Shown here piece after piece: positions 27,576 through 35,920 of a stretch of DNA of 52,773 bases (position 1 is its first letter; each line of letters begins with the position of its first letter). The notes under the pieces are model-generated. The model searched no databases, was not told the DNA's origin, and saw only the letters and a list, made by a program, of their open reading frames with translations. This DNA is from Duncaniella sp. GTDB taxonomy: Bacteria; Bacteroidota; Bacteroidia; Bacteroidales; Muribaculaceae. The position numbers and the translations under genes were made by a program. The stretch covers positions 1 through 52,773 of the forward strand of contig NZ_JAIDEN010000086.1 in the NCBI RefSeq assembly GCF_029054785.1, in the 5' to 3' direction.

Positions 27576-30101
27576 ATGTTATCTAAGGTAAATTTGATTG
27601 TAATGGTATGCCTCGTCCTTTTTGGCGGGGCGGCCATTTTTTCGGTGTCTGCCGCCGATCCGCGAGCCGTCTCTTTCAACAACGGATGGAAATTCAACCT
27701 CGGCGATGCCCCGGAAATGGCCTCTCCTGATTTTGATGATTCCGGATCGCGGAATCTCAGTCTGCCCCACGACTGGGCCATTGAAGGAGATTTCAACATA
27801 GACAACCCGTCCGGAACCGGCGGAGGCGCTCTCCCAGGCGGTGTCGGATGGTATCGCAAATCATTCTCCCTTTCCCCTTCTCAGACAGGGAAACAGATCT
27901 TCATTGACTTTGATGGAGCCTATATGAACTCAACGGTTTTCATCAACGGTCATGAACTCGGCACCCGCCCCTACGGCTACGCCTCGTTCAGCTATGATCT
28001 TACGCCCTATCTGAACGCCGACGGCGAAAACGTCATCGCCGTCCGCGTCGACAACGCCGAACAGCCTAATTCCCGATGGTACAGCGGCTGCGGCATCTAC
28101 CGCAACGTATGGCTTCGCTCCCTCAACGCGATCCACATTCCTCTGTGGGGACAGCAGATCTCTTCTGCTGTCACCGACAGCCTTGCCTCCGTAAGCATCG
28201 TGACAGACATTGTCGGCAAACCGTCAAAGACAACCAAGGTCAGCATCTACACAGCGCTCATGGATGCCGCAGGCAAAATGATCGGCAAAACCGAGACTCA
28301 GACCGTTCAGCTCGGCAAAAAAAACACATCCGTGAAAGTGAATTCCGGACTTGACCTTAAGAATCCGCACCTATGGTCAACCGAAGATCCCTATCTCTAC
28401 ACCCTCGCCACTTATGTCTCCGATGCGAAAAGCGGCGAACTGCTTGACACCTATATTCAGACCACCGGTTTCAGATATTTCAATTTCGATCCCGCAACAG
28501 GCTTCTCGCTCAACGGCAGACCAATGAAAATCAACGGTGTCTGCATGCACCACGATCTTGGCGCACTCGGTGCGGCAGTCAACACACGCGCAATTGAGCG
28601 TCAGCTCGAAATCCTAAAGGAGATGGGAGTGAACGCCTATCGCGCATCCCACAACCCGCCCGCGCCTGAAGTGCTCGACCTCTGTGACCGCATGGGCATT
28701 CTCGTAATGGACGAGACTTTTGACATGTGGCGGAAGAAAAAGACATCCCACGACTATGCCCGCTACTTCCCTGACTGGCACGAAAAAGACCTGACAGACC
28801 TGATTGTCCGCGACCGCAACCATCCGTCGGTCATCATGTACAGCATCGGCAACGAAGTGCTCGAACAGTGGAGCTCTGCGAAAGCCGACACTCTTTCGCT
28901 CGAACAGGCAAACCTCATCCTCAACTTCGGCCACGGAAAAGAAAATCTGGCCAAAGAGGGCGAAAAACTCAGCATAAACTCGCTGCTCACAAAGAAACTT
29001 GCCGGAATGGTCAAAGAACTTGACCCTTCGCGCCCTGTCACTGCCGGCTGCAACGAACCTGATCCCGGCAACCACCTCTTCCGCTCAGGAGCCCTTGACA
29101 TCATAGGTTATAACTATCACGACAACTGGTTTGACTCCGTACCAGGCTGGTTCCCGGAAAAACCGTTTATAATCACCGAAAGTGTCTCCGCACTGATGAC
29201 CCGCGGCTATTACCGTATGCCGTCAGACAGCATGTTCATATGGCCAAAACGCTGGGACATCGCGTTCACCGACAGCACATTCTCCTGCTCTTCTTATGAC
29301 AACTGCCACGTGCCCTGGGGAAACACCCATGAGGGTACGCTCAGCCATGTCGACAACAAGGATTTCATAGCCGGACAATTCATCTGGACCGGCTTTGACT
29401 ACCTTGGCGAACCTACGCCTTTCGGCTGGCCCGCCCGCAGCTCCTATTTCGGCATTGTCGATCTTGCCGGCATTCCAAAGGACATATATTATATGTATCA
29501 GTCCCAATGGCGTCCCGACAAGACTGTCCTCCACCTCTTCCCGCACTGGAACTGGGAACCGGGACAGGAAATCGACATGTGGGCCTACTACAACAATGCC
29601 GATGAAGTGGAACTCTTCATCAACGGCGAATCACAGGGCACACGCAAAGCCGACGCCGGAAAATATCACGCCTCATGGCGTGTCACCTTCTCGCCGGGCA
29701 GCGTCAAGGCCGTCAGCCGCAAAGAAGGCCGGGTTGTTGCCACACGCGAGATCCGCACCGCAGGCGCTCCTGACCGTATCCGTCTTACTCCTGACCGCTC
29801 CTCGATCAAGGCCGACGGAAAAGATCTCAGCTATGTTCTCGTCGAGATTCTCGACAAAGACGGCAACCTCTGTCCCTGGGCTGAAAACCAGGTGACATTC
29901 GAAGTTTCCGGCTCAGGCGTCAACGAAGGTGTTGACAACGGCTCCCCCATCTCCCTCGAACGCTTCAAAGATGACAAACGCAAAGCCTTCTATGGCAAAG
30001 CGATGCTTATAGTCCGGAACAACGGTTCCGAAGGACCGATAACAGTCACCGCGACCTCTCCGGGGCTAAAGCCTTTCACCACAACTCTAAATTCATTCTG
30101 A
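27576..30101 (+). CDS. GH2 beta-galactosidase-like enzyme
   Basis: 841 residues with a signal peptide ending SVSAAD, probably periplasmic. The GH2 order is clear: sugar-binding jelly roll (NNGWKFNLGD, LPHDWAIEG), Ig-like domain, then a TIM barrel starting FSLNGRPMKINGVCMHHDLG. The acid/base is Glu427 (SIGNEVLEQW) and the nucleophile Glu535 (FIITESVSAL). The C-terminal part has a DUF4982-like segment (NNADEVELFINGESQGTRKA) and a bacterial Ig-like domain (DRSSIKADGKDLSYVLVEI). In xyloglucan loci a GH2 removes galactose from the side chains, the most likely job here; other beta-linked sugars are possible. Between GH31 and GH3, 7 bases from the latter. Confidence 0.92.
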   Translation: MLSKVNLIVMVCLVLFGGAAIFSVSAADPRAVSFNNGWKFNLGDAPEMASPDFDDSGSRNLSLPHDWAIEGDFNIDNPSGTGGGALPGGVGWYRKSFSLSPSQTGKQIFIDFDGAYMNSTVFINGHELGTRPYGYASFSYDLTPYLNADGENVIAVRVDNAEQPNSRWYSGCGIYRNVWLRSLNAIHIPLWGQQISSAVTDSLASVSIVTDIVGKPSKTTKVSIYTALMDAAGKMIGKTETQTVQLGKKNTSVKVNSGLDLKNPHLWSTEDPYLYTLATYVSDAKSGELLDTYIQTTGFRYFNFDPATGFSLNGRPMKINGVCMHHDLGALGAAVNTRAIERQLEILKEMGVNAYRASHNPPAPEVLDLCDRMGILVMDETFDMWRKKKTSHDYARYFPDWHEKDLTDLIVRDRNHPSVIMYSIGNEVLEQWSSAKADTLSLEQANLILNFGHGKENLAKEGEKLSINSLLTKKLAGMVKELDPSRPVTAGCNEPDPGNHLFRSGALDIIGYNYHDNWFDSVPGWFPEKPFIITESVSALMTRGYYRMPSDSMFIWPKRWDIAFTDSTFSCSSYDNCHVPWGNTHEGTLSHVDNKDFIAGQFIWTGFDYLGEPTPFGWPARSSYFGIVDLAGIPKDIYYMYQSQWRPDKTVLHLFPHWNWEPGQEIDMWAYYNNADEVELFINGESQGTRKADAGKYHASWRVTFSPGSVKAVSRKEGRVVATREIRTAGAPDRIRLTPDRSSIKADGKDLSYVLVEILDKDGNLCPWAENQVTFEVSGSGVNEGVDNGSPISLERFKDDKRKAFYGKAMLIVRNNGSEGPITVTATSPGLKPFTTTLNSF

Positions 30102-30108
30102 AAAACAA

Positions 30109-32322
30109 ATGACTCTGAGAAATTCCTTATTTGCTCTCGCCATTGCCGGCTCAATAGCCAATGCCGGTGCTGCTGTTCCTGTCTATCAAGATGAATCCAA
30201 GCCGATGGATGAACGCGTGGAAGACGCCCTTTCACGCATGACTCTCCGGGAAAAAGTGAATATGATCCACGCGCAAGGCAAATTCTCCTCCGCCGGCGTT
30301 CCCCGCCTCGGAATTCCCGACCTCTGGATGAGCGACGGCCCTCATGGCGTACGCGCAGAGATCAACTGGAACGACTGGGGATATTCCAACCGCACAAATG
30401 ACTCCATCACAGCCTTCCCGGCTCTGACCGCCCTCGCGGCAACCTGGAATCCTGATCTGTCATTCGCCTACGGCAACGCTCTCGGCGAGGAAGCCCTCTA
30501 CCGAGAGAAAGATGTCATGCTCGGCCCCGGTGTAAACATCTACCGCACACCGCTCAATGGCCGCAACTTCGAATACATGGGCGAAGACCCCTACCTTGCC
30601 TCAGTCCTTGTCGTACCTTATATCAAAGGTATGCAGCAGAACGGCGTCGCAGCCAGTGTCAAACATTTTGCCCTTAACAACCAGGAACTCTGGCGCGGCC
30701 ACATCGACGTCAACCTCTCGGACCGCGCGCTCCACGAGATCTACCTCCCGGCCTTCAAAAGCGCCGTGACCGACGGTGACAGCTGGACCATAATGGGTTC
30801 CTACAACAAAATCCGCGGCCAGCACGCCTGCCACAACGAAATGCTCCTCAACAAGATACTCAAAGGCGACTGGGGCTACAAAGGTGTGGTTGTCACCGAC
30901 TGGGGAGGCGCTCATGACACCCGCGAGGCTGCTCTCTACGGTCTTGACCTCGAAATGGGCTCCTACACCAACGGTCTGACCTCAGAATCAGAGTTCACTA
31001 CCGATGACTATTACCTGGCCAACCCTTACATCGAGATGCTTCAGAAAGGCGAGGTCCCGATGGAGACTCTTGACGACAAAGTCCGCCGCATGCTGCGCCT
31101 GAACTTCCTGACAGCGATGAAGCGCGACAAACCCCTTGGCTCACTGGCGACAGACGAACACTATGCCGTAGCAGAAGAGATCGGCAACGAAGGCATCGTG
31201 CTTCTGAAAAATGCTCCTGTAAGCAAAAAAGCTCCCCGACTGCTTCCTCTCAACCCTGACGTCAGATCAATCCTCGTTGTCGGCGACAATGCCACCCGCG
31301 ACCTGATGAAAGGCGGAGGCTCAAGCGAACTCAAAGTAAAGGACAACGTCACTCCGCTCGAAGGCCTGAAAGCAATCTACGGCGACAAAGTGAAATATGC
31401 ACAGGGATACCGTGCAGGCAAACCGATGTATGCCCACGTTGAAGAAATACCTCAGGCCATCCAGGACTCGCTCCGGGCCGAGGCTGTTGCGATGGCCAAA
31501 GAAGCAGACGTTGTCATCTTTGTCGGAGGCCTCAACAAAAACCATCAGCAGGACTGCGAAGCCGGCGACCGCGAGGAATACGGTCTCCCCTTCGGCCAGC
31601 CTCAGCTCATCAGAGAGCTCAGCGAAGCCAATCCGGATCTCGTAGTTGTTCTCCTCTCAGGCAATGCCGTGGAAATGCCCTGGGCCAAAGATGTCCCGGC
31701 AATCGTCCAGGGTTGGTATCTCGGATCAATGGCAGGCCGCTCACTCGCCAATGTCATCAGCGGCAAAGTCAGCCCCTCTGGCAAACTCCCCTTCTCCTTC
31801 CCCGCACGGCTTGAAGACAACGGTGCCCACAGCTTCGGTGCCATCGCCTACCCCGGCGACTCGATCCGCGAGGAGTATCTTGAAGACATTCTCGTCGGCT
31901 ACCGTTGGCACGACACCAAAAAGATTCCGGCTTTCTACCCCTTCGGACACGGTCTGAGCTACACAGACTTCAAATACGGCAAAGCCTCGGCCTCAGCCAA
32001 GACAATCGGCGCTGACGAAAACCTCACAATCGAGATCCCCGTCACCAACACCGGCGCCGTCGAAGGCAAGGAAGTGGTCCAGCTCTACATCGGCGACGAA
32101 TCAGCCTCTGTGTTGCGCCCGCTCAAGGAACTCAAGGGCTTTGAAAAAATCAGCCTCAAACCCGGCGAGGAAAAGACTGTCAGATTCACCGTCAGACCTG
32201 ACGATCTGAAATTCTATGACGACAAGGCCGGAGAATGGCGCGCCGAACCGGGCAAATTCAAAGCCTACATCGGATCGTCGTCAGCCGACATCCGCGCTAC
32301 CGTCCCCTTTGAACTCAAATAA
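30109..32322 (+). CDS. GH3 beta-glucosidase-like enzyme
   Basis: 737 residues with a signal peptide (ending NAGAAVP), probably periplasmic. GH3 TIM barrel with WMSDGPHGVR, SVKHFALNNQE and the nucleophile Asp264 (VVVTDWGGAHD). The second alpha/beta sandwich domain contains VGGLNKNHQQDCEAGDRE, holding the probable acid/base glutamate, and a C-terminal fibronectin-III-like domain ends the protein (PVTNTGAVEGKEVVQLYIG). It would release glucose from the unbranched cello-oligosaccharide backbone, the last step of degradation in the periplasm. The last gene of the enzyme operon; its stop codon is followed at once by repeat-rich DNA. Confidence 0.93.
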   Translation: MTLRNSLFALAIAGSIANAGAAVPVYQDESKPMDERVEDALSRMTLREKVNMIHAQGKFSSAGVPRLGIPDLWMSDGPHGVRAEINWNDWGYSNRTNDSITAFPALTALAATWNPDLSFAYGNALGEEALYREKDVMLGPGVNIYRTPLNGRNFEYMGEDPYLASVLVVPYIKGMQQNGVAASVKHFALNNQELWRGHIDVNLSDRALHEIYLPAFKSAVTDGDSWTIMGSYNKIRGQHACHNEMLLNKILKGDWGYKGVVVTDWGGAHDTREAALYGLDLEMGSYTNGLTSESEFTTDDYYLANPYIEMLQKGEVPMETLDDKVRRMLRLNFLTAMKRDKPLGSLATDEHYAVAEEIGNEGIVLLKNAPVSKKAPRLLPLNPDVRSILVVGDNATRDLMKGGGSSELKVKDNVTPLEGLKAIYGDKVKYAQGYRAGKPMYAHVEEIPQAIQDSLRAEAVAMAKEADVVIFVGGLNKNHQQDCEAGDREEYGLPFGQPQLIRELSEANPDLVVVLLSGNAVEMPWAKDVPAIVQGWYLGSMAGRSLANVISGKVSPSGKLPFSFPARLEDNGAHSFGAIAYPGDSIREEYLEDILVGYRWHDTKKIPAFYPFGHGLSYTDFKYGKASASAKTIGADENLTIEIPVTNTGAVEGKEVVQLYIGDESASVLRPLKELKGFEKISLKPGEEKTVRFTVRPDDLKFYDDKAGEWRAEPGKFKAYIGSSSADIRATVPFELK

Positions 32323-32407
32323 AGGCGTGTTTCAAACTGTTTTAAATTCATATCACTTTGCTTCAGAGGCTTCTGTCAGTGTCTGTCAAAAGCCGTATCA
32401 TATAAAT

Positions 32408-32433
32408 TTAGAGGTTGTTTACTCCTGCTCTTA
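32408..32433. mobile_element. Relic of an IS5-type MITE
   Basis: The element start GAGGTTGTTT joins ACTCCTG and CTC, both as in the right end of the full copy, with TTA directly before (32408-32410) and after (32431-32433). Looks like an internally deleted element with its 3-bp target duplication retained. Confidence 0.5.
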
Positions 32434-32486
32434 ATTTTTAAACCTCCCCCGATAACAGACCTGCAAGGCTTCCCGCCTTACAGCGA

Positions 32487-32545
32487 CAAGACACCGTTTT
32501 CATCCCGGCAATCCATTGTTCAGCCGATTTGAAAACGGTGTCTTG
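32487..32545. repeat. Perfect 16-bp inverted repeat with 27-base spacer
   Basis: CAAGACACCGTTTTCA (32487-32502) is the exact reverse complement of 32530-32545. No T-run follows on either side, so an ordinary terminator is doubtful. It could be an RNA hairpin, a decayed insertion element or a dyad operator. Confidence 0.7.
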
Positions 32546-32670
32546 CACATCTCAAGAACCTTACATTCAGAGGTTGTCAGATCGCCACTAAACCATGCAT
32601 AAGCCAAGGGCGTTTATAATAGAAACATTCAGAACAACAATTCTGTCATCACGTCAACTATTTGTTTCCT

Positions 32671-33969
32671 ATGGTCTACGCTCTTATCCCCTCGAACCAG
32701 CTGGCCTCGTGGCTGCTGGTCCACATCCATCGCCTGCTTGACTCCATCGGTCTTGAAAAAGACCACACAGCCGAGGAAATCATCTATACGGCAATTATTG
32801 TCTGCTTGGCACTCTGCCTCGGATGGCTGATCCGGACACTGGTTCTGCTCGGAGTCCGCAAATTCGTCATGCTGCGCCACAGCAGCCTCGGCAAAGAACT
32901 TGTCCAGCACAAAGTGCTGATCCATTGCAGCCACATCATCCCGCCTCTGGTCATGCTCTCGCTCCTGCCGTTCGCCTTCACCGAAGACTCCATGCTGCGC
33001 ACCGTGGTCTTCCGTGCGCTGCTGGTCTACACAACCTTAGTTATCTGCCGCGCCGTCTGTTCGGTCACCTCTTTCATCTGGCTGCGCTTCGACGAGACCC
33101 GCAACAGCAAAAACCTCCCTATCAAAGGTATTCTTGATACAATTGTGGGAATCCTCTGGTTCATCGCCCTCATCATCAGCGTGGCCGTCATAGTCAACAA
33201 ATCTCCGGCAAATCTGCTGACCGGTCTCGGAGCCTTCGCCGCAGTGCTGATGCTGGTATTCAAAGACAGCATCCTCGGACTTGTCGCCGGATTGCAGCTG
33301 TCGCAGAACGAGATGCTTCGTGTCGGCGACTGGATCGTGGTCCCCTCCACACTTGCCAACGGCATTGTGACCGATGTCTCGCTGACAGCCGTGAAAGTCC
33401 AGAACTTTGACAACACCATCGTGACACTTCCGCCCTACACCCTGATCTCCTCATCCTTCCAGAACTGGAGAGGAATGGCCGAAAGCGGATGCCGCCGCAT
33501 AGCCCGGTCGGTAATCATCGACTCTGACACCATTGTCGAAGCAACTCCCGAAATGATCAAGACCGTCTCGGAGAAGTTCCCGATCATCAAAACATATCTG
33601 GACCACATCGGGCAACTCGGCCATCCCGACTTCAATCCAGGACTGGCAGTTGTCAACGGCACAGACTCGACGAACCTCGGACTCTTCCGGGCCTATATGT
33701 GCCAGTGGCTCATCAACAATCCGGCCATCTCCACAGACAGCCAGATCCTTGTCCGCGTCATGGACCCAACCGGCGAAGGCATTCCGCTCCAGATCTACTG
33801 CTTCACCGCAACCACCCAATGGACCGCCTATGAAGCCATCCAGAGCGCCGTCATCGAGCATGCCGCCGTCACCGCACAGCAATTCGGACTCCGGCTCTTC
33901 AACGACCCCTCAGGCACAGACGTCACCACCGTCAGCCTCACACCCCAAATGCAGCAGCCACAGGCCTGA
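32671..33969 (+). CDS. MscS-family mechanosensitive channel
   Basis: 432-residue inner-membrane protein of the small-conductance mechanosensitive channel family, releasing solutes on osmotic down-shock. About five membrane helices (IIYTAIIVCLALCLGWLI; IIPPLVMLSLLPFAF; ALLVYTTLVICRAV; DTIVGILWFIALIISVAVIV; then a Gly/Ala-rich pore helix LLTGLGAFAAVLMLVF). The family motif LGLVAGLQLSQNEMLRVGDWIVVP and the beta domain (GIVTDVSLTAVKVQNFDNTIVTLP) follow. Layout and length suggest a YbdG-type member. The frame extends to a TTG at 32662; the ATG at 32671 is preferred. A strong convergent terminator follows. Confidence 0.9.
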   Translation: MVYALIPSNQLASWLLVHIHRLLDSIGLEKDHTAEEIIYTAIIVCLALCLGWLIRTLVLLGVRKFVMLRHSSLGKELVQHKVLIHCSHIIPPLVMLSLLPFAFTEDSMLRTVVFRALLVYTTLVICRAVCSVTSFIWLRFDETRNSKNLPIKGILDTIVGILWFIALIISVAVIVNKSPANLLTGLGAFAAVLMLVFKDSILGLVAGLQLSQNEMLRVGDWIVVPSTLANGIVTDVSLTAVKVQNFDNTIVTLPPYTLISSSFQNWRGMAESGCRRIARSVIIDSDTIVEATPEMIKTVSEKFPIIKTYLDHIGQLGHPDFNPGLAVVNGTDSTNLGLFRAYMCQWLINNPAISTDSQILVRVMDPTGEGIPLQIYCFTATTQWTAYEAIQSAVIEHAAVTAQQFGLRLFNDPSGTDVTTVSLTPQMQQPQA

Positions 33970-34003
33970 TGAGCCAAAACTCCTGACCGGCATCACAACA
34001 CAG

Positions 34004-34038
34004 CAGCGAAGCGCCTCCACTCCGGAGGCGCTTCGCTG
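34004..34038. terminator. Bidirectional hairpin between convergent genes
   Basis: Perfect 15-bp stem CAGCGAAGCGCCTCC (34004-34018) with its complement at 34024-34038 and a 5-base loop. Lies between the ends of the MscS gene (+) and the AMP-binding gene (-). The T-tail is poor (TTCCATTT). Confidence 0.75.
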
Positions 34039-34086
34039 TTCCATTTCAGATTCGAAGATTTCAGATTGTCATCGACCGCTTCGTCA

Positions 34087-35568
34087 TCACCCGGCCTTGC
34101 CGTCCTTGAGGACCACCGGAAGAGCCTGGGGATTGACAGCGCCGGCGGCATCTGTCGGAAGAGTCTTGAGCAATACGAAAAACTCCGGTATCATATAGGC
34201 CGGCAGATACTGGGCCATGCGGTTCTTGACCCAGGAAAGTCTGAACGACCGGCTTTTCGGGACCACATAGGCCACCAGATAAGCCGCGCCCTGCTCGTCG
34301 ACATAGTGGACAACCACACAGTCCTCGACCTCATCGCTCTTCCTCATGGCGCGCTCCACTTCACCCGTGACAACTTTCTTTCCGAGAATATTGACCTCGC
34401 TGTCCTTTCGGCGCAGATAAGCGAAACCGCCGTCAGGGAGCTGACGGCCAATGTCGCCTGTGCGGAACACCCTCCGGCCATCGTTTATTATTGCAAACGG
34501 CTGAAGATCGCCGCGATGATCCCCCGTATAGTAATCCGCCAGTCCGTCACCGACAAGACAGATCTCACCCTCGGCGCCCGGAGAGACTTCACGCAGATCA
34601 TTGTCAAGAATCATGACATCGGTCCCGTTCATAGGCTTGCCGATCGGGAAAGTGCCGTCGCGAAGCACCCCGTCGGGAGTGCAGCAATAACAGGTCGCGC
34701 TGACAGTAGCCTCAGCCGGACCGTATGTATTGTAGACAGGCACCTGTTCGAGCAGATGGCTGACCACCGCGGCATGAAGCACATCTCCGCCACTGATCAG
34801 CAGCCTGACAGTCATCGGCAATGACCTCAGACGGTCAAGTTCCATCATCAGGTAAGGGAAACCGCTGATGACAGTGACATACTGCTCGTCAATAAAGCGG
34901 ATCAGCGAATCGAGATTGTTTCGCGTGGCGGCTGAAGGGATGGCGACAGCCGCGCCGTTGAGCAGCGCGCCGAAAACCTCCTGAATGAAGATATTCATGA
35001 TGCAGGCCGAAAACTGCAAGAGAATGTCGTCACCGCTGATGTTATATGTCCGCCTGAATGACTCAGCGAAATGCAGCACCTGACTGTTGCCGACAGCCAC
35101 GCCCAACGGATAACCGTCAGGAGTCGAAGTGTACATTATATATGCCGGCCGGTCAGAGCGCGAACGGTCGGGAAGCGGGTGCAGGGCCGGATCTATAAAA
35201 ACCTCACTCGTGATGATCAGACGGGTAAAGTCCTTGACAAGCGCAGCATATTTTTCCTGGGTGATCACGAAATCCACACCACTTTCCATGAGGAAAGTCG
35301 TCAGTCGTTCGGGCGGGAAATCAGGTTCGACAGCCACGAAAGCCGCTCCTGACTTGATGACAGCAAGGATGGAACCAATCATCTCCACATTATGGTCCAT
35401 CACAATACCTACACGGGCCGGAATGAAAGAGGGAAAGCGTGAAATGAGACTGTCCACTAAACGGTCGAGACCTGCATAGTTGACACAGGAGCGTTCGTCG
35501 ATGACAGCAGGATGATCCGGGTCATTGTTGACGAGCTCTTTGAAGCGTGAGTAAATCGTCGGTTCCAT
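34087..35568 (-). CDS. Free-standing AMP-binding (adenylation-domain-like) protein with degenerate catalytic motifs
   Basis: 493 residues, the size of a stand-alone NRPS-type adenylation domain, without carrier or condensation domains. Core motifs in order: A3 is damaged, YTSTPDGYPLG (146-156) in place of the phosphate-binding YTSGTTGxPKG. A5 is NTYGPAEATV (280-289; usual Thr is Ala). A7 is intact (FRTGDIG, 368-374), and A8 is recognisable (RRKDSEVNILGKKVVTGEVE, 386-405). A10, usually PxNGKVDRKAL, is PTDAAGAVNPQAL (471-483), so the catalytic lysine is missing. It may bind but not adenylate, or act in an altered way. No transferase or peptidyl-carrier gene lies nearby. Downstream of a MITE cluster on the same strand. 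Confidence 0.85.
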   Translation of the reverse strand: MEPTIYSRFKELVNNDPDHPAVIDERSCVNYAGLDRLVDSLISRFPSFIPARVGIVMDHNVEMIGSILAVIKSGAAFVAVEPDFPPERLTTFLMESGVDFVITQEKYAALVKDFTRLIITSEVFIDPALHPLPDRSRSDRPAYIMYTSTPDGYPLGVAVGNSQVLHFAESFRRTYNISGDDILLQFSACIMNIFIQEVFGALLNGAAVAIPSAATRNNLDSLIRFIDEQYVTVISGFPYLMMELDRLRSLPMTVRLLISGGDVLHAAVVSHLLEQVPVYNTYGPAEATVSATCYCCTPDGVLRDGTFPIGKPMNGTDVMILDNDLREVSPGAEGEICLVGDGLADYYTGDHRGDLQPFAIINDGRRVFRTGDIGRQLPDGGFAYLRRKDSEVNILGKKVVTGEVERAMRKSDEVEDCVVVHYVDEQGAAYLVAYVVPKSRSFRLSWVKNRMAQYLPAYMIPEFFVLLKTLPTDAAGAVNPQALPVVLKDGKAG

Positions 35569-35589
35569 AATATTACATCCTTTTTATTT

Positions 35590-35625
35590 TAAGAGGTTGT
35601 TTAAAACTGTAACCACATTGTCTGA
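35590..35625. mobile_element. Lone MITE left end
   Basis: GAGGTTGTTTAAAACTG starting at 35593 and preceded by TAA repeats the end sequence of the elements next to it. The sequence beyond it differs from the full copy. Without a matching right end and TSD it is either truncated or the outer end of a nested pair with 35704. Confidence 0.5.
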
Positions 35626-35668
35626 TAGCGATTTGATACCTGAATAACGGCCCGAACTCGCAATAAGT

Positions 35669-35707
35669 TTAGAGGTTGTTTAAAAACAATCGTTAAACAA
35701 CCTCTTA
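35669..35707. mobile_element. 33-bp minimal palindromic MITE with TTA target duplication
   Basis: Element 35672-35704: GAGGTTGTTTAA and its complement TTAAACAACCTC around a 9-base centre, flanked by TTA on both sides (35669-35671, 35705-35707). It has little more than the two terminal repeats. Confidence 0.65.
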
Positions 35708-35719
35708 GTCCGTCGCTGT

Positions 35720-35885
35720 TAAGAGGGTGTTTCATAACAAGAGTTAAAATCCGAGTGGTGTATCTTTTAGATAAATTGTTGTAAATGAGAAAGTCACATA
35801 GCTCGCCATGCTCCTTCGATTCAGAGTCATATCCACCTCAAAACTTTCGCTCAGATTTTAACTCCTGTTATGAAACACCCTCTAA
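35720..35885. mobile_element. Complete 160-bp MITE, IS5-like, with TAA target duplication
   Basis: Element 35723-35882. The left end begins GAGGGTGTTTCATAACAAG and the right end is its near-perfect inverse over about 33 bases (two mismatches). It is flanked by TAA at 35720-35722 and 35883-35885. A 3-bp TNA duplication and GAGG ends fit the IS5/IS1031-type transposases. It has no ORF of its own, so it would depend on a transposase elsewhere. A second copy begins at 52702. Confidence 0.8.
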
Positions 35886-35920
35886 AAATCAGTCAATGCG
35901 GCAAGGATGTATCTATGCCG

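Larger units (their letters stand above)
32323..32670. other. Repeat-bearing gap after the PUL
   Basis: 348 bases without a gene between GH3 and the MscS-type channel. It holds a 20-base MITE relic (32411-32430) and a perfect 16-bp inverted repeat (32487-32545). A possible third relic begins at the GH3 stop (GGCGTGTTTCAAACTG). No convincing promoter for the next gene was found. Confidence 0.6.
35569..35920. other. MITE-filled gap between the AMP-binding and ATPase-DUF4435 genes
   Basis: 352 bases without a gene, mostly made of short IS5-like inverted-repeat elements: a lone left end at 35593, a 33-bp minimal element at 35672-35704 and a full 160-bp element at 35723-35882. No promoter for the AMP-binding gene was recognised. 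Confidence 0.7.

Noticed and set aside
32323..32350. Another MITE end at the GH3 stop codon (GGCGTGTTTCAAACTG)
   Set aside because: It resembles the left ends but differs at the first bases and has no matching right end or target duplication, so it is mentioned only in the gap entry.
34066..34824. 252-codon plus-strand frame opposite the AMP-binding gene
   Set aside because: Antisense shadow; the minus frame shows A5, A7 and A8 motifs.
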